From positions 1 to 12,457 of the forward strand of contig JANQKO010000316.1 in the NCBI GenBank assembly GCA_028281075.1: DNA of 12,457 nt, in the 5' to 3' direction. Source of the stretch: Alphaproteobacteria bacterium. GTDB lineage: Bacteria; Pseudomonadota; Alphaproteobacteria; GCA-2731375. Of this stretch, positions 6,024 to 12,457 are shown piece by piece. The notes beneath the pieces are model-generated. The model worked only from the letters and a program-made list of their open reading frames with translations. It did not search any database and was not told where the DNA came from. The first letter of the stretch is position 1, and each line of letters starts with the position of its first letter. The position numbers and the translations under genes were made by a program.

Positions 6024-9000
6024 ATGGCAAATCGGCCTGTCATCAACGAGTTCGTATTCAACCATACGGGCACCGATATTCGCGAATTCGTCGAGATTCT
6101 CAGCGATCCCAACACGGTCCTGTCGGACTTCTGGGTCGTGCTGGTCGAGGGCGACAACAGCCCGGCCGCCGGCACCATCACCAGTGCCATACAGATCGGC
6201 ACCACGGATGCCAGCGGCATCTGGCGCAGCGACTTCACCACCGGCAAGCTGCAGAACGGCAGCCAGACCCTGCTGCTGGTCAAGGATTTCGACGGCCAGG
6301 TCGGCCAGGACATCGACGCCTTCGATGACGGCGTCATCGACGTCCGGCCCTGGAGCGAGATCGTCGACAGCGTCGCCGTGACCGACGGCAACGATCCGGG
6401 CGATCTGACCTATTCGTCGACCGTGCTGACGCCCGGCTTCGACGGCGGTTCCTTCGCCGTCGGCGGCGCCTCGCGCATTCCCGACGGCCAGGACACCGAC
6501 AGCCCGGCCGACTGGGTGCGCAACGATTTCGGCGGCGAGGGCCTGCCGGACATCTTCAACGTGGCCGACGACGGCGACGCCGTGAACACGCCGGGCGCGC
6601 CGAACGCCGTCGGCGCCGACGTCGAGGATCCGGAAGAGCCGGAGCCGGTCGAGCCGCCCTTCGCGCGGATCTTCGAGATCCAGGGCGCCGGCCACACCTC
6701 GCCGCTGGTCGGCCAGGTCGTCGCCACGCTGGGTGTCGTCACCGCCGTCGATTCGAACGGCTTCTACCTGCAGGACCAGGTCGGCGACGGCGACATCGCC
6801 ACCTCGGACGGCATCTTCGTGTTCACCGGTTCCAGGCCCGGCGTCTCGGCCGGCGACAGCGTGCTGGTCGAGGGCCGCGTCGACGAGCGCTTCCCCGGCG
6901 GCGAGGACACGGCCAACCTGTCGACGACCCAGATCACCGGCTCGCCGCAAGTCACCGTGCTGGCCAGCGGCCTGCCGCTGCCGGACGCGGTGGTGCTGGG
7001 CGAGGACGGCCGGCAGCCGCCGACCGAAATCGTCGAGGACGATGCCTTCGCCTCGTTCGACCCCGAGACCGACGGCATCGATTTCTACGAGAGCCTGGAA
7101 GGCATGCGGGTGACCATTCCCGACGCCGTCGCGGTCTCGCCCACCAACCGCTTCGGCGAGACCTGGACCCTGGGCGACGAGGGCGACAACGCCACCGGCC
7201 GCAACGGCCGCGAGGGCATCTCGCTGTCGCCCGAGGACCAGAATCCCGAGCGTATCCAGGTCCAGTTCGACAGCGGCATCCTGCCCGGCTTCTCGCCGCC
7301 GGCCGATGTCGGCGACAAGCTGGGCGACGTCACCGGCGTGGTCGACTACGGCTTCGGCAACTTCGAGGTCAAGCCGACCGAGACCTACGAGGTCACCGAC
7401 GGGCCGCTGGAGCGGGAGACCAGCGATCTGGTCGGCACCGACGACCAGGCGACGATCGCCAGCTACAACGTGCTGAACGTCGATCCGGGCGACACCACGC
7501 AGATCGGCATCCTGGCCCGGCAGTTCGTCGACAACCTGAACAGCCCGGACATCGTCGCCCTGCAGGAAATCCAGGACAACAACGGCACCGTCAACGACGG
7601 TACCGTCGACGCCGACCAGACCCTGCAGGCGCTGGTCGACGCCATCGTCGCGGCCGGTGGTCCGCGCTATGAATTCTTCGACGTCGACCCCGTCGACGGC
7701 ACCCAGGGGGGCGTGCCGGGCGGCAACATCCGGGTCGCCTATCTCTATAACCCCGAGCGTGTCGACCTGGTCGAGGGCTCGGTGAAGGCGCTCGACTTCG
7801 ACGCCTTCAGCGGCAGCCGCATTCCGCTGCAGGCCGCGTTCAGCTTCAACGACGAAACCTTCACGGTCATCAACAACCACTGGTCGTCGAAGTTCGGCAG
7901 CACGCCGGTCTACGGCGCGGTGCAGCCGTTCGTGAACGCCGGCCTGGAAGAGCGCAAGCAGCAGGCCGAGGTCCTGAACAGCCACGTCCAGGACCTGAAG
8001 ACCGACGATCCCGACGCCAAGATCGTCGTGCTCGGCGACCTGAACGACTTCGAGTTCGCCGAGCCGCTGCCGATCCTCAAGGGTGAGGGCGAGGATCAGG
8101 TCCTGTTCAACCAGATCGACGAGCTGGACGACGACGCGGTCTATACCTTCAACTTCCAGGGCAACTCGCAGGTGCTGGACCATTTCCTGGTGACCGGGAA
8201 CATGGTCGAGGACACCGAATTCGACATCGTCCACGTCAACAACGATTTCGCGACCTTCGGCAGCGACCACGAGCCGATCCTGGCCCGTATCCGGTTCGAC
8301 GGTCCCGACAGCGACGCGCCGGTGGCGACCGAGGAGCTGGAGCTGGTGCCGGTGGCGCGCTACGACGCCGGCATCTTCGACGACAGCGCGGCCGAGATCG
8401 TCGCCCACGATCCGGCGACGCAGCGGCTGTTCGTCACCAATGGCGCGGAATCGCGGATCGACGTGCTCGATCTCGGCGCGCTGCGCGACGGCCGCGACGG
8501 CGACGACCTGCTGCGGCTGGCCAGCCTGCAGGCCGACGAGCTGCAAGAGCTGGAGCTGCTGTTCTCGATCAGCCTGCCGGACGGCGTCGCCGCCGACGGC
8601 ATCACCAGCGTCGCCACGGCCCAGGGCCTGATCGCGCTCGCCGCGGCGGCCGAGGTCGAGACCGACAACGGCCAGGTGCTGTTCTTCTCGAACGACGGCT
8701 TCTTCCTGGGCACGGTCGAGGTCGGGGCGCTGCCCGACATGCTCACCTTCACGCCGGACGGCAAGAAGCTGCTGGTCGCCAACGAGGGCGAGGCCGGCAA
8801 CGGCGTCGATCCCAAGGGCTCGGTCAGCATCATCGACCTATCCGGCGGCCTGGTCGATCTGGACGGCAAGGTGGTGACGGCCGACTTCACCGCCTTCGAC
8901 GGCCGGGAAGCGGAATTCAAGGCCAAGGGCGTGCGGCTGTTCGACGACAACCCCATTTCCGAGGATGTCGAGCCGGAGTTCATCGCCGTCGCGCCGGACG

Positions 9001-12000
9001 GCAAGACCGCCTTCGTCACCCTGCAGGAAGCCAACGCCTTCGGCGTGCTGGACCTGGAAACCGGTGCCTTCGTCGACATCGTGCCGCTGGGCGCCAAGGA
9101 CCACAATGACGGCCAGCCGGTGCTGACGACCTTCGACATGACCGACGTGCTGCCGACGCTCGGGGTCACGGATGCCGGCCAGGAGATCAAGCTCGGCGGT
9201 CTGTCCGGACTGCACTATGTCGGCACCACCGACGACGGCAAGCTCAAGTTCGCGACCGTCCCCGACCGCGGGCCGAACGCCGACACCGTCGACGTCGACA
9301 ATGACGGCGTCAAGGAGCGGCCGCTGGCCCTGCCGGACTACCAGGCGCGCATCGAGTTCTTCGAGCTCGATCCCGAGACCGGCGAGATCGCCTTCACCGA
9401 GCAGACCTTCCTGCGCCGCTTCGACAAGTTCGGCCAGGAGCAGCCGATCAGCGGCCGGCCGAACATCGACGGCGTCGACGAGGAACCCGTCGACATCTTC
9501 GGCAACCCGCTGACGCTCGATCCCTTCGGCGCCGACATGGAAGGCGTGGTGATCGGCGGCGACGGCACGATCTGGACCGTCGACGAGTACCGGCCGGCGA
9601 TCTACCAGTTCAACGCCGACGGCATCCTCCTGAACCGGTTCGTGCCGGACGGCACGGCGGCCATCGTCGGCACCGTGGTCGGCAGCCTCGGCGCCGAGAC
9701 CATTCCCGAGGACTATGCCGACCGCCGGCCCAACCGCGGCTTCGAGGCGGTGGCGCTGGACGAAGAGAACGGCGTCATCTACGCCTTCATCCAGACGCCG
9801 CTCGCCAACCCGGACCGGGCCACCTCGGACGGCGCCGACGTGATCCGCATCATCGGCCTCGACACCACGACCGGCGAGCCGGTGGCCGAATATGTCTACC
9901 TGCTGGAAGGCGCCGATTTCCGCGACTCCAAGGTCGACAAGATCGGCGACGCGGTCTATGCCGGCGACGGCAATTTCTTCGTCATCGAACGCGATTCCTC
10001 GGTCGAGGACAGCGCCAAGAAGTTCATCTTCGAGATCGACCTGAAGGGCGCCACCAACCTGCAGGCCGACGACGCGCCGGCGCTGCCCGACGGCCGCACG
10101 CTGGAATCGCTGAGCGCCGACGAGCTGGCCGACCTCGGCATCGACGCGGTCAACAAGGTCAAGGTCACCAACCTGCCGTCGCTCGGCTACCAGGCCGGCG
10201 ACAAGCCGGAAGGCCTGACCCTGCTGCCGGACGGTCGCCTGGCGGTGCTGAACGACAACGACTTCAGCCTGACCGGCGAGCTCGACACCGATACCGGCCT
10301 GCTCGGCCTGACCGGCGAGACCGCGCCAGTCGTGCTCGGCATCATCGACTTCGACGGCAACGCGCTCGACGCCAGCAACCGGGACGGCGGGATCAACATC
10401 CAGAACCTGCCGATCTTCGGCCTCTATCAGCCCGACGGCATCGCCGCCTACGAGGTCGACGGCCAGACCTTCTACGTCACCGCCAACGAGGGCGACGCGC
10501 GTGACGAGGATGTCCGCGTCAAGGACCTCGTGCTCGATCCCGACGCGTTCCCGAACGCCGACGTCCTGCAGCAGGACGACGTGCTCGGCCGGCTGAAGGT
10601 CTCGGGCATCGACGGCGACATCGACGGCGACGGCGATTTCGACCAGCTCTTCGCCTATGGCGGCCGCTCGTTCTCGATCTGGGACGACCGCGGCAACCTG
10701 GTGTTCGACAGCGGCGACGACTTCGAGCGCATCATCGCCGAGGAGCTGCCCGAGGTCTTCAACTCGACCAATGACGAGAACGACAGTTTCGACAACCGCA
10801 GCGACGACAAGGGGCCGGAGCCCGAGGGCGTGGTCATCGGCGAGATCGACGGCGCCCAATACGCCTTCGTCGGCCTGGAGCGCGTCGGCGGTATCATGGT
10901 CTACAACGTCAGCGATCCGACGGATCCGGCTTACGTGACCTACATCAACACGCGCGACTTCTCGGGCGACCCGGCGGCCGGCACGGCCGGAGACCTCGGT
11001 CCCGAGGGCCTGGCCTTCATCAGCGCCGAGGACAGCCCGACCGGCAAGCCGCAGCTCGTCGTCAGCAACGAGGTCAGCGGCACCACGACGGTGTTCGACA
11101 TCGAGCTGCCGGAGCCCGAGCCGGAGCCGTTCAAGCTGCAGATCCTGCACGCCTCCGACCTGGAGGGCGGCATCGACGCGATCTCGGCGGCGCCGAACTT
11201 CGCCGCCATCGAGGCGGCGCTGGAGGACCAGGTCGAGAACAGCATCACGCTGTCGGCCGGCGACAACTATATCTCCGGCCCGTTCTTCAACGCCGCCAGC
11301 GACTTCAGCTTCAATTCGATTTTCGAGGGGCTGTACAACCGGTTCTTCGACCTGGTTGATGAGAACGGCGTGCCGGACACCGACCTCGACGACGACGGCA
11401 ACGTCGACTTCTTCGACGAGATCGACAATTTCTCGGGCCGGGTCGACATCACGATCATGAACCTGATCGGCTTCGACGCCTCGGCGCTGGGCAACCATGA
11501 ATTCGATCTCGGCACCGACGCGATCGAGAACATCGTCAACTACGACCGCGGCAACCCCAACGGCACGACCAACCTGCTGAACCTGCTGCAGGAGGTCGAC
11601 TGGCCGGGCGTGCAGTTCCCGTACCTGTCGGCCAATCTCGACTTCAGCGGCGATTCGGACCTGGCCGACCTGTTCACCGACCAGATCCTGCCGAGCACCG
11701 ACTTCCGGAGCGATCTGTCGACGGCCCGCGACGGCGGCGCCGACCAGCCGAAGATCGCGCCGGCGACCGTCATCGACGTGAACGGCGAGCAGGTCGGCGT
11801 CATCGGCGGCACCACGCCGCTGCTGGACTCGATCTCGTCGCCGGGTGGTGTCGATGTCCTGGGCCAGGGCGCCGATGCCACGGACCTGAGCCAGTTTGCG
11901 CCGCTGATCCAGGCGCAGATCGACAAGCTGACCGCCGACGGCGTCGACAAGGTCGTGCTGGTGACGCACCTGCAGCAGTTCCAACTCGAACAGACGCTGG

Positions 12001-12457
12001 CCGGCCTGCTGCGCGGCGTCGACGTCATCGTCGCCGGCGGCTCCGACACCATCGTCGCCGACCAGGAGGATGTCGACCGCGGCCTGCAGCCGGGCGACGC
12101 GCCGGACGTCCTGGGCTATCCGTTCATCGCCCGGGATCTCGACGGCAACCCCGTGGCGGTGGTCAGCACCGACGGCGAATACAGCTATGTCGGCCGCCTG
12201 GTGGTCGAATTCGACGAGAACGGCGTGATCATCCCCGAGAGCATCGACCAGAACGTCAGCGGCGCCTTCGCCACGACCGACGCGCAGGTCGCCGCGCTCT
12301 ATGACGAGGACGGCGCGCTCGGCGCGCAGGCGGCGCTGGACGCGGCCTTCGCCGAGGGCACGGCCGCCCGCGAGGTCAAGGACCTGACGGCGGCGGTCAC
12401 CGACATCGTCAACGTCCAGGAAGACGTCGGTCAGGCCCTGGGTGTTGCCGTCCTGGA
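6024..12457 (+). CDS. Giant multidomain secreted nuclease / phytase-like / 5'-nucleotidase-like protein, 3'-truncated by window edge
   Basis: At least 2144 residues with no stop before the window ends. Domains: lamin-tail-like (about 4-195); acidic Pro/Glu linker (199-213); OB-fold region (214-470); ExeM/NucH-type EEP nuclease (477-757); choice-of-anchor-I propeller part 1 (775-1027); inserted phytase-like domain (about 1028-1442); propeller part 2 (about 1443-1693); PEPEPEP linker; calcineurin-like 5'-nucleotidase domain (1703 to the edge). The likely role is extracellular degradation of DNA and phosphate esters for phosphorus or nucleoside supply. This is inferred from the modules. The N-terminus (MANRPVINEFVFNHTG) has no signal peptide, and a TGA at 6015-6017 excludes an upstream start. 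With the acidic composition and several DxDxDG motifs, this suggests type I secretion with C-terminal RTX or similar signals outside the window. The frame is uninterrupted and codon use matches the neighbours. It is separated from the haem genes by 233 bases and is probably a separate unit. Confidence 0.92.
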   Translation, partial: MANRPVINEFVFNHTGTDIREFVEILSDPNTVLSDFWVVLVEGDNSPAAGTITSAIQIGTTDASGIWRSDFTTGKLQNGSQTLLLVKDFDGQVGQDIDAFDDGVIDVRPWSEIVDSVAVTDGNDPGDLTYSSTVLTPGFDGGSFAVGGASRIPDGQDTDSPADWVRNDFGGEGLPDIFNVADDGDAVNTPGAPNAVGADVEDPEEPEPVEPPFARIFEIQGAGHTSPLVGQVVATLGVVTAVDSNGFYLQDQVGDGDIATSDGIFVFTGSRPGVSAGDSVLVEGRVDERFPGGEDTANLSTTQITGSPQVTVLASGLPLPDAVVLGEDGRQPPTEIVEDDAFASFDPETDGIDFYESLEGMRVTIPDAVAVSPTNRFGETWTLGDEGDNATGRNGREGISLSPEDQNPERIQVQFDSGILPGFSPPADVGDKLGDVTGVVDYGFGNFEVKPTETYEVTDGPLERETSDLVGTDDQATIASYNVLNVDPGDTTQIGILARQFVDNLNSPDIVALQEIQDNNGTVNDGTVDADQTLQALVDAIVAAGGPRYEFFDVDPVDGTQGGVPGGNIRVAYLYNPERVDLVEGSVKALDFDAFSGSRIPLQAAFSFNDETFTVINNHWSSKFGSTPVYGAVQPFVNAGLEERKQQAEVLNSHVQDLKTDDPDAKIVVLGDLNDFEFAEPLPILKGEGEDQVLFNQIDELDDDAVYTFNFQGNSQVLDHFLVTGNMVEDTEFDIVHVNNDFATFGSDHEPILARIRFDGPDSDAPVATEELELVPVARYDAGIFDDSAAEIVAHDPATQRLFVTNGAESRIDVLDLGALRDGRDGDDLLRLASLQADELQELELLFSISLPDGVAADGITSVATAQGLIALAAAAEVETDNGQVLFFSNDGFFLGTVEVGALPDMLTFTPDGKKLLVANEGEAGNGVDPKGSVSIIDLSGGLVDLDGKVVTADFTAFDGREAEFKAKGVRLFDDNPISEDVEPEFIAVAPDGKTAFVTLQEANAFGVLDLETGAFVDIVPLGAKDHNDGQPVLTTFDMTDVLPTLGVTDAGQEIKLGGLSGLHYVGTTDDGKLKFATVPDRGPNADTVDVDNDGVKERPLALPDYQARIEFFELDPETGEIAFTEQTFLRRFDKFGQEQPISGRPNIDGVDEEPVDIFGNPLTLDPFGADMEGVVIGGDGTIWTVDEYRPAIYQFNADGILLNRFVPDGTAAIVGTVVGSLGAETIPEDYADRRPNRGFEAVALDEENGVIYAFIQTPLANPDRATSDGADVIRIIGLDTTTGEPVAEYVYLLEGADFRDSKVDKIGDAVYAGDGNFFVIERDSSVEDSAKKFIFEIDLKGATNLQADDAPALPDGRTLESLSADELADLGIDAVNKVKVTNLPSLGYQAGDKPEGLTLLPDGRLAVLNDNDFSLTGELDTDTGLLGLTGETAPVVLGIIDFDGNALDASNRDGGINIQNLPIFGLYQPDGIAAYEVDGQTFYVTANEGDARDEDVRVKDLVLDPDAFPNADVLQQDDVLGRLKVSGIDGDIDGDGDFDQLFAYGGRSFSIWDDRGNLVFDSGDDFERIIAEELPEVFNSTNDENDSFDNRSDDKGPEPEGVVIGEIDGAQYAFVGLERVGGIMVYNVSDPTDPAYVTYINTRDFSGDPAAGTAGDLGPEGLAFISAEDSPTGKPQLVVSNEVSGTTTVFDIELPEPEPEPFKLQILHASDLEGGIDAISAAPNFAAIEAALEDQVENSITLSAGDNYISGPFFNAASDFSFNSIFEGLYNRFFDLVDENGVPDTDLDDDGNVDFFDEIDNFSGRVDITIMNLIGFDASALGNHEFDLGTDAIENIVNYDRGNPNGTTNLLNLLQEVDWPGVQFPYLSANLDFSGDSDLADLFTDQILPSTDFRSDLSTARDGGADQPKIAPATVIDVNGEQVGVIGGTTPLLDSISSPGGVDVLGQGADATDLSQFAPLIQAQIDKLTADGVDKVVLVTHLQQFQLEQTLAGLLRGVDVIVAGGSDTIVADQEDVDRGLQPGDAPDVLGYPFIARDLDGNPVAVVSTDGEYSYVGRLVVEFDENGVIIPESIDQNVSGAFATTDAQVAALYDEDGALGAQAALDAAFAEGTAAREVKDLTAAVTDIVNVQEDVGQALGVAVL
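6033..6608 (+). other. Domain: lamin-tail-like (LTD) module at the N-terminus of the giant protein
   Basis: Residues about 4-195, beginning RPVINEFVFNHTGTDIREFVEIL, have the V-I-N-E-F ... E-F-V-E-I pattern of bacterial LTD modules. WVVLVEGD, TLLLVKDFDG and the closing VNTPGAPNAV are further typical elements. In bacteria such modules often accompany secreted nucleases and phosphatases. A binding or attachment role is inferred, and no catalytic residues are expected. Confidence 0.75.
6663..8295 (+). other. Domain: ExeM/NucH-type extracellular nuclease (OB-fold region plus EEP catalytic domain)
   Basis: Residues 214-470 (FEIQGAGHTSPLVGQ, GFYLQDQVGDGDIATSDGIFVF, FYESLEGMRV, GDVTGVVDYGFGNFEV) match the OB-fold-containing N-terminal part of ExeM/NucH nucleases. 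The EEP domain follows with its expected active-site residues: Asn482 (SYNVLN), metal-binding Glu515 (LQEIQD), His619 (NNHWSSK), Asp672 and Asn674 (GDLND), Asp719-His720 (LDHF), and Asp748-His749 (GSDHEP). All are present, so this module should be an active metal-dependent DNase or phosphodiesterase. Nucleic-acid substrate is inferred from the family. Confidence 0.88.
8346..9104 (+). other. Domain: choice-of-anchor-I beta-propeller, first part
   Basis: Residues 775-1027. RYDAGIFDDSAAEIVAHDPATQRLFVTNG, LPDMLTFTPDGKKLLVANEGE (Asn920), GSVSIIDLSGG and EPEFIAVAPDGKTAFVTLQEANAFGVLDL are typical of this family. It breaks off after DIVPLGAKDH (His1027), where the phytase-like segment begins. Confidence 0.8.
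9105..10349 (+). other. Domain: phytase-like (esterase-like activity of phytase, PF13449 type), inserted in the propeller
   Basis: Residues about 1028-1442. Marker motifs are LGGLSGLHYVG, PDRGPN (1080-1085), DMEGVVIGGDGTIWTVDEYRPAIYQF (Glu1173, Asp1187-Arg1190), NRGFEAVALDEENGVIYAFIQTPL (Asn1237, Glu1241), KPEGLTLLPDGRLAVLNDND (Glu1396, 1410-1413). These acidic and Asn-rich motifs are likely metal or substrate sites in the family. The biochemical activity of PF13449-type domains is poorly fixed, so phytase is a name, not a proven reaction. Confidence 0.78.
10350..11102 (+). other. Domain: choice-of-anchor-I beta-propeller, second part
   Basis: Residues about 1443-1693. The propeller resumes with FDGNALDASNRDGGINIQN and continues through VTANEGDARDEDVRVKDL (Asn1488), DGDIDGDGDFDQLFAYGGRSFSIWD (Ca-binding-like loop from Asp1532), SFDNRSDDKGPEPEGVVIG (Glu1601), GGIMVYNVSDP and LVVSNEVSGTTTVFDI. 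These motifs normally follow directly on the first part in uninterrupted family members, as I recall them. Confidence 0.8.
11130..12457 (+). other. Domain: UshA/5'-nucleotidase-like metallophosphatase with atypical metal ligands, truncated
   Basis: Residues 1703-2144, cut before the 5'-nucleotidase C-terminal substrate domain. Calcineurin-like motifs are Asp1712 in HASDLEGG, Asp1747 in SAGDNY, Asn1824-His1825 in GNHEFD and His1982 in VTHLQQ. Two positions deviate: the DxH motif reads D-L-E (Glu1714) and the GGHSx motif reads GGSDT (2005-2009), with no His. An EF-hand-like acidic loop (Asp1787-Asp1798) is inserted between the second and third motifs. DGEYSYVGRLVVEFDENG marks the end of the catalytic domain. 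Confidence 0.78.

Noticed and set aside
8280..8360. Possible gene boundary or frameshift between the nuclease and the propeller
   Set aside because: Reading codon by codon from the nuclease (GSDHEPILARI) into ELELVPVARYDAGIFDDSAAE stays in frame with no stop, so the modules are fused in one protein.
5880..8546. 888-codon open frame on the minus strand
   Set aside because: This is the same antisense codon effect over the nuclease part of the giant gene, with repetitive V/D/A/G sequence and no family motif.
8838..11984. 1048-codon open frame on the minus strand
   Set aside because: It lies wholly antisense to the giant gene. The GAC/GTC and GGC/GCC codons of the real frame reverse-complement into each other, so the antisense frame stays open. 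The product is low-complexity (V, D, G, R, Q rich) with no recognisable domain.

Overview
The window looks like chromosomal DNA from a high-GC alphaproteobacterium, plausibly Rhodospirillales-like. This rests on base composition, GC-ending codons and the similarity of the encoded families, and the taxon is an inference. All recognised genes are on the + strand, tightly packed, and none is visibly frameshifted. I saw no tRNA, rRNA, IS element or CRISPR array.

Left half (1-5790): a haem-acquisition cluster. It runs from a TonB-dependent haem/haemoglobin receptor (5' end outside the window), through a periplasmic haem-binding protein (HmuT type), a FecCD/BtuC-type permease (HmuU type) and an ABC ATPase (HmuV type), to a short-gap downstream lipoprotein of the alpha/beta-hydrolase fold. 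Gaps are 10, 21, about -1 and 31 bases, so this is very probably one transcription unit. The receptor would carry haem across the outer membrane, HmuT would capture it in the periplasm and HmuUV would import it. No cytoplasmic haem-handling gene (HmuS or haem oxygenase) is in the window. The hydrolase keeps its nucleophile motif but has Tyr where the family's catalytic His is expected.

Spacer (5791-6023): 233 bases without a gene. It holds an AT-rich dyad/hairpin, a GC-rich hairpin and a Shine-Dalgarno sequence for the next gene.

Right half (6024-12457): one giant reading frame with at least 2144 codons and no stop before the window ends. It has no signal peptide, and an in-frame stop just upstream fixes the start. 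Domains in order: a lamin-tail-like domain, an OB-fold region plus an endonuclease/exonuclease/phosphatase (EEP) nuclease of the ExeM/NucH type, the first part of a choice-of-anchor-I beta-propeller, an inserted phytase-like (PF13449-type) domain, the remainder of the propeller, and a UshA/5'-nucleotidase-like metallophosphatase cut by the window edge. The nuclease and phosphatase modules suggest that one secreted polypeptide could release phosphate or nucleosides from extracellular DNA and other organic phosphates. The 5'-nucleotidase module has atypical metal-ligand positions. The lack of a signal peptide and the acidic, DxDxDG-rich composition point to type I secretion, with the C-terminal signal outside the window.
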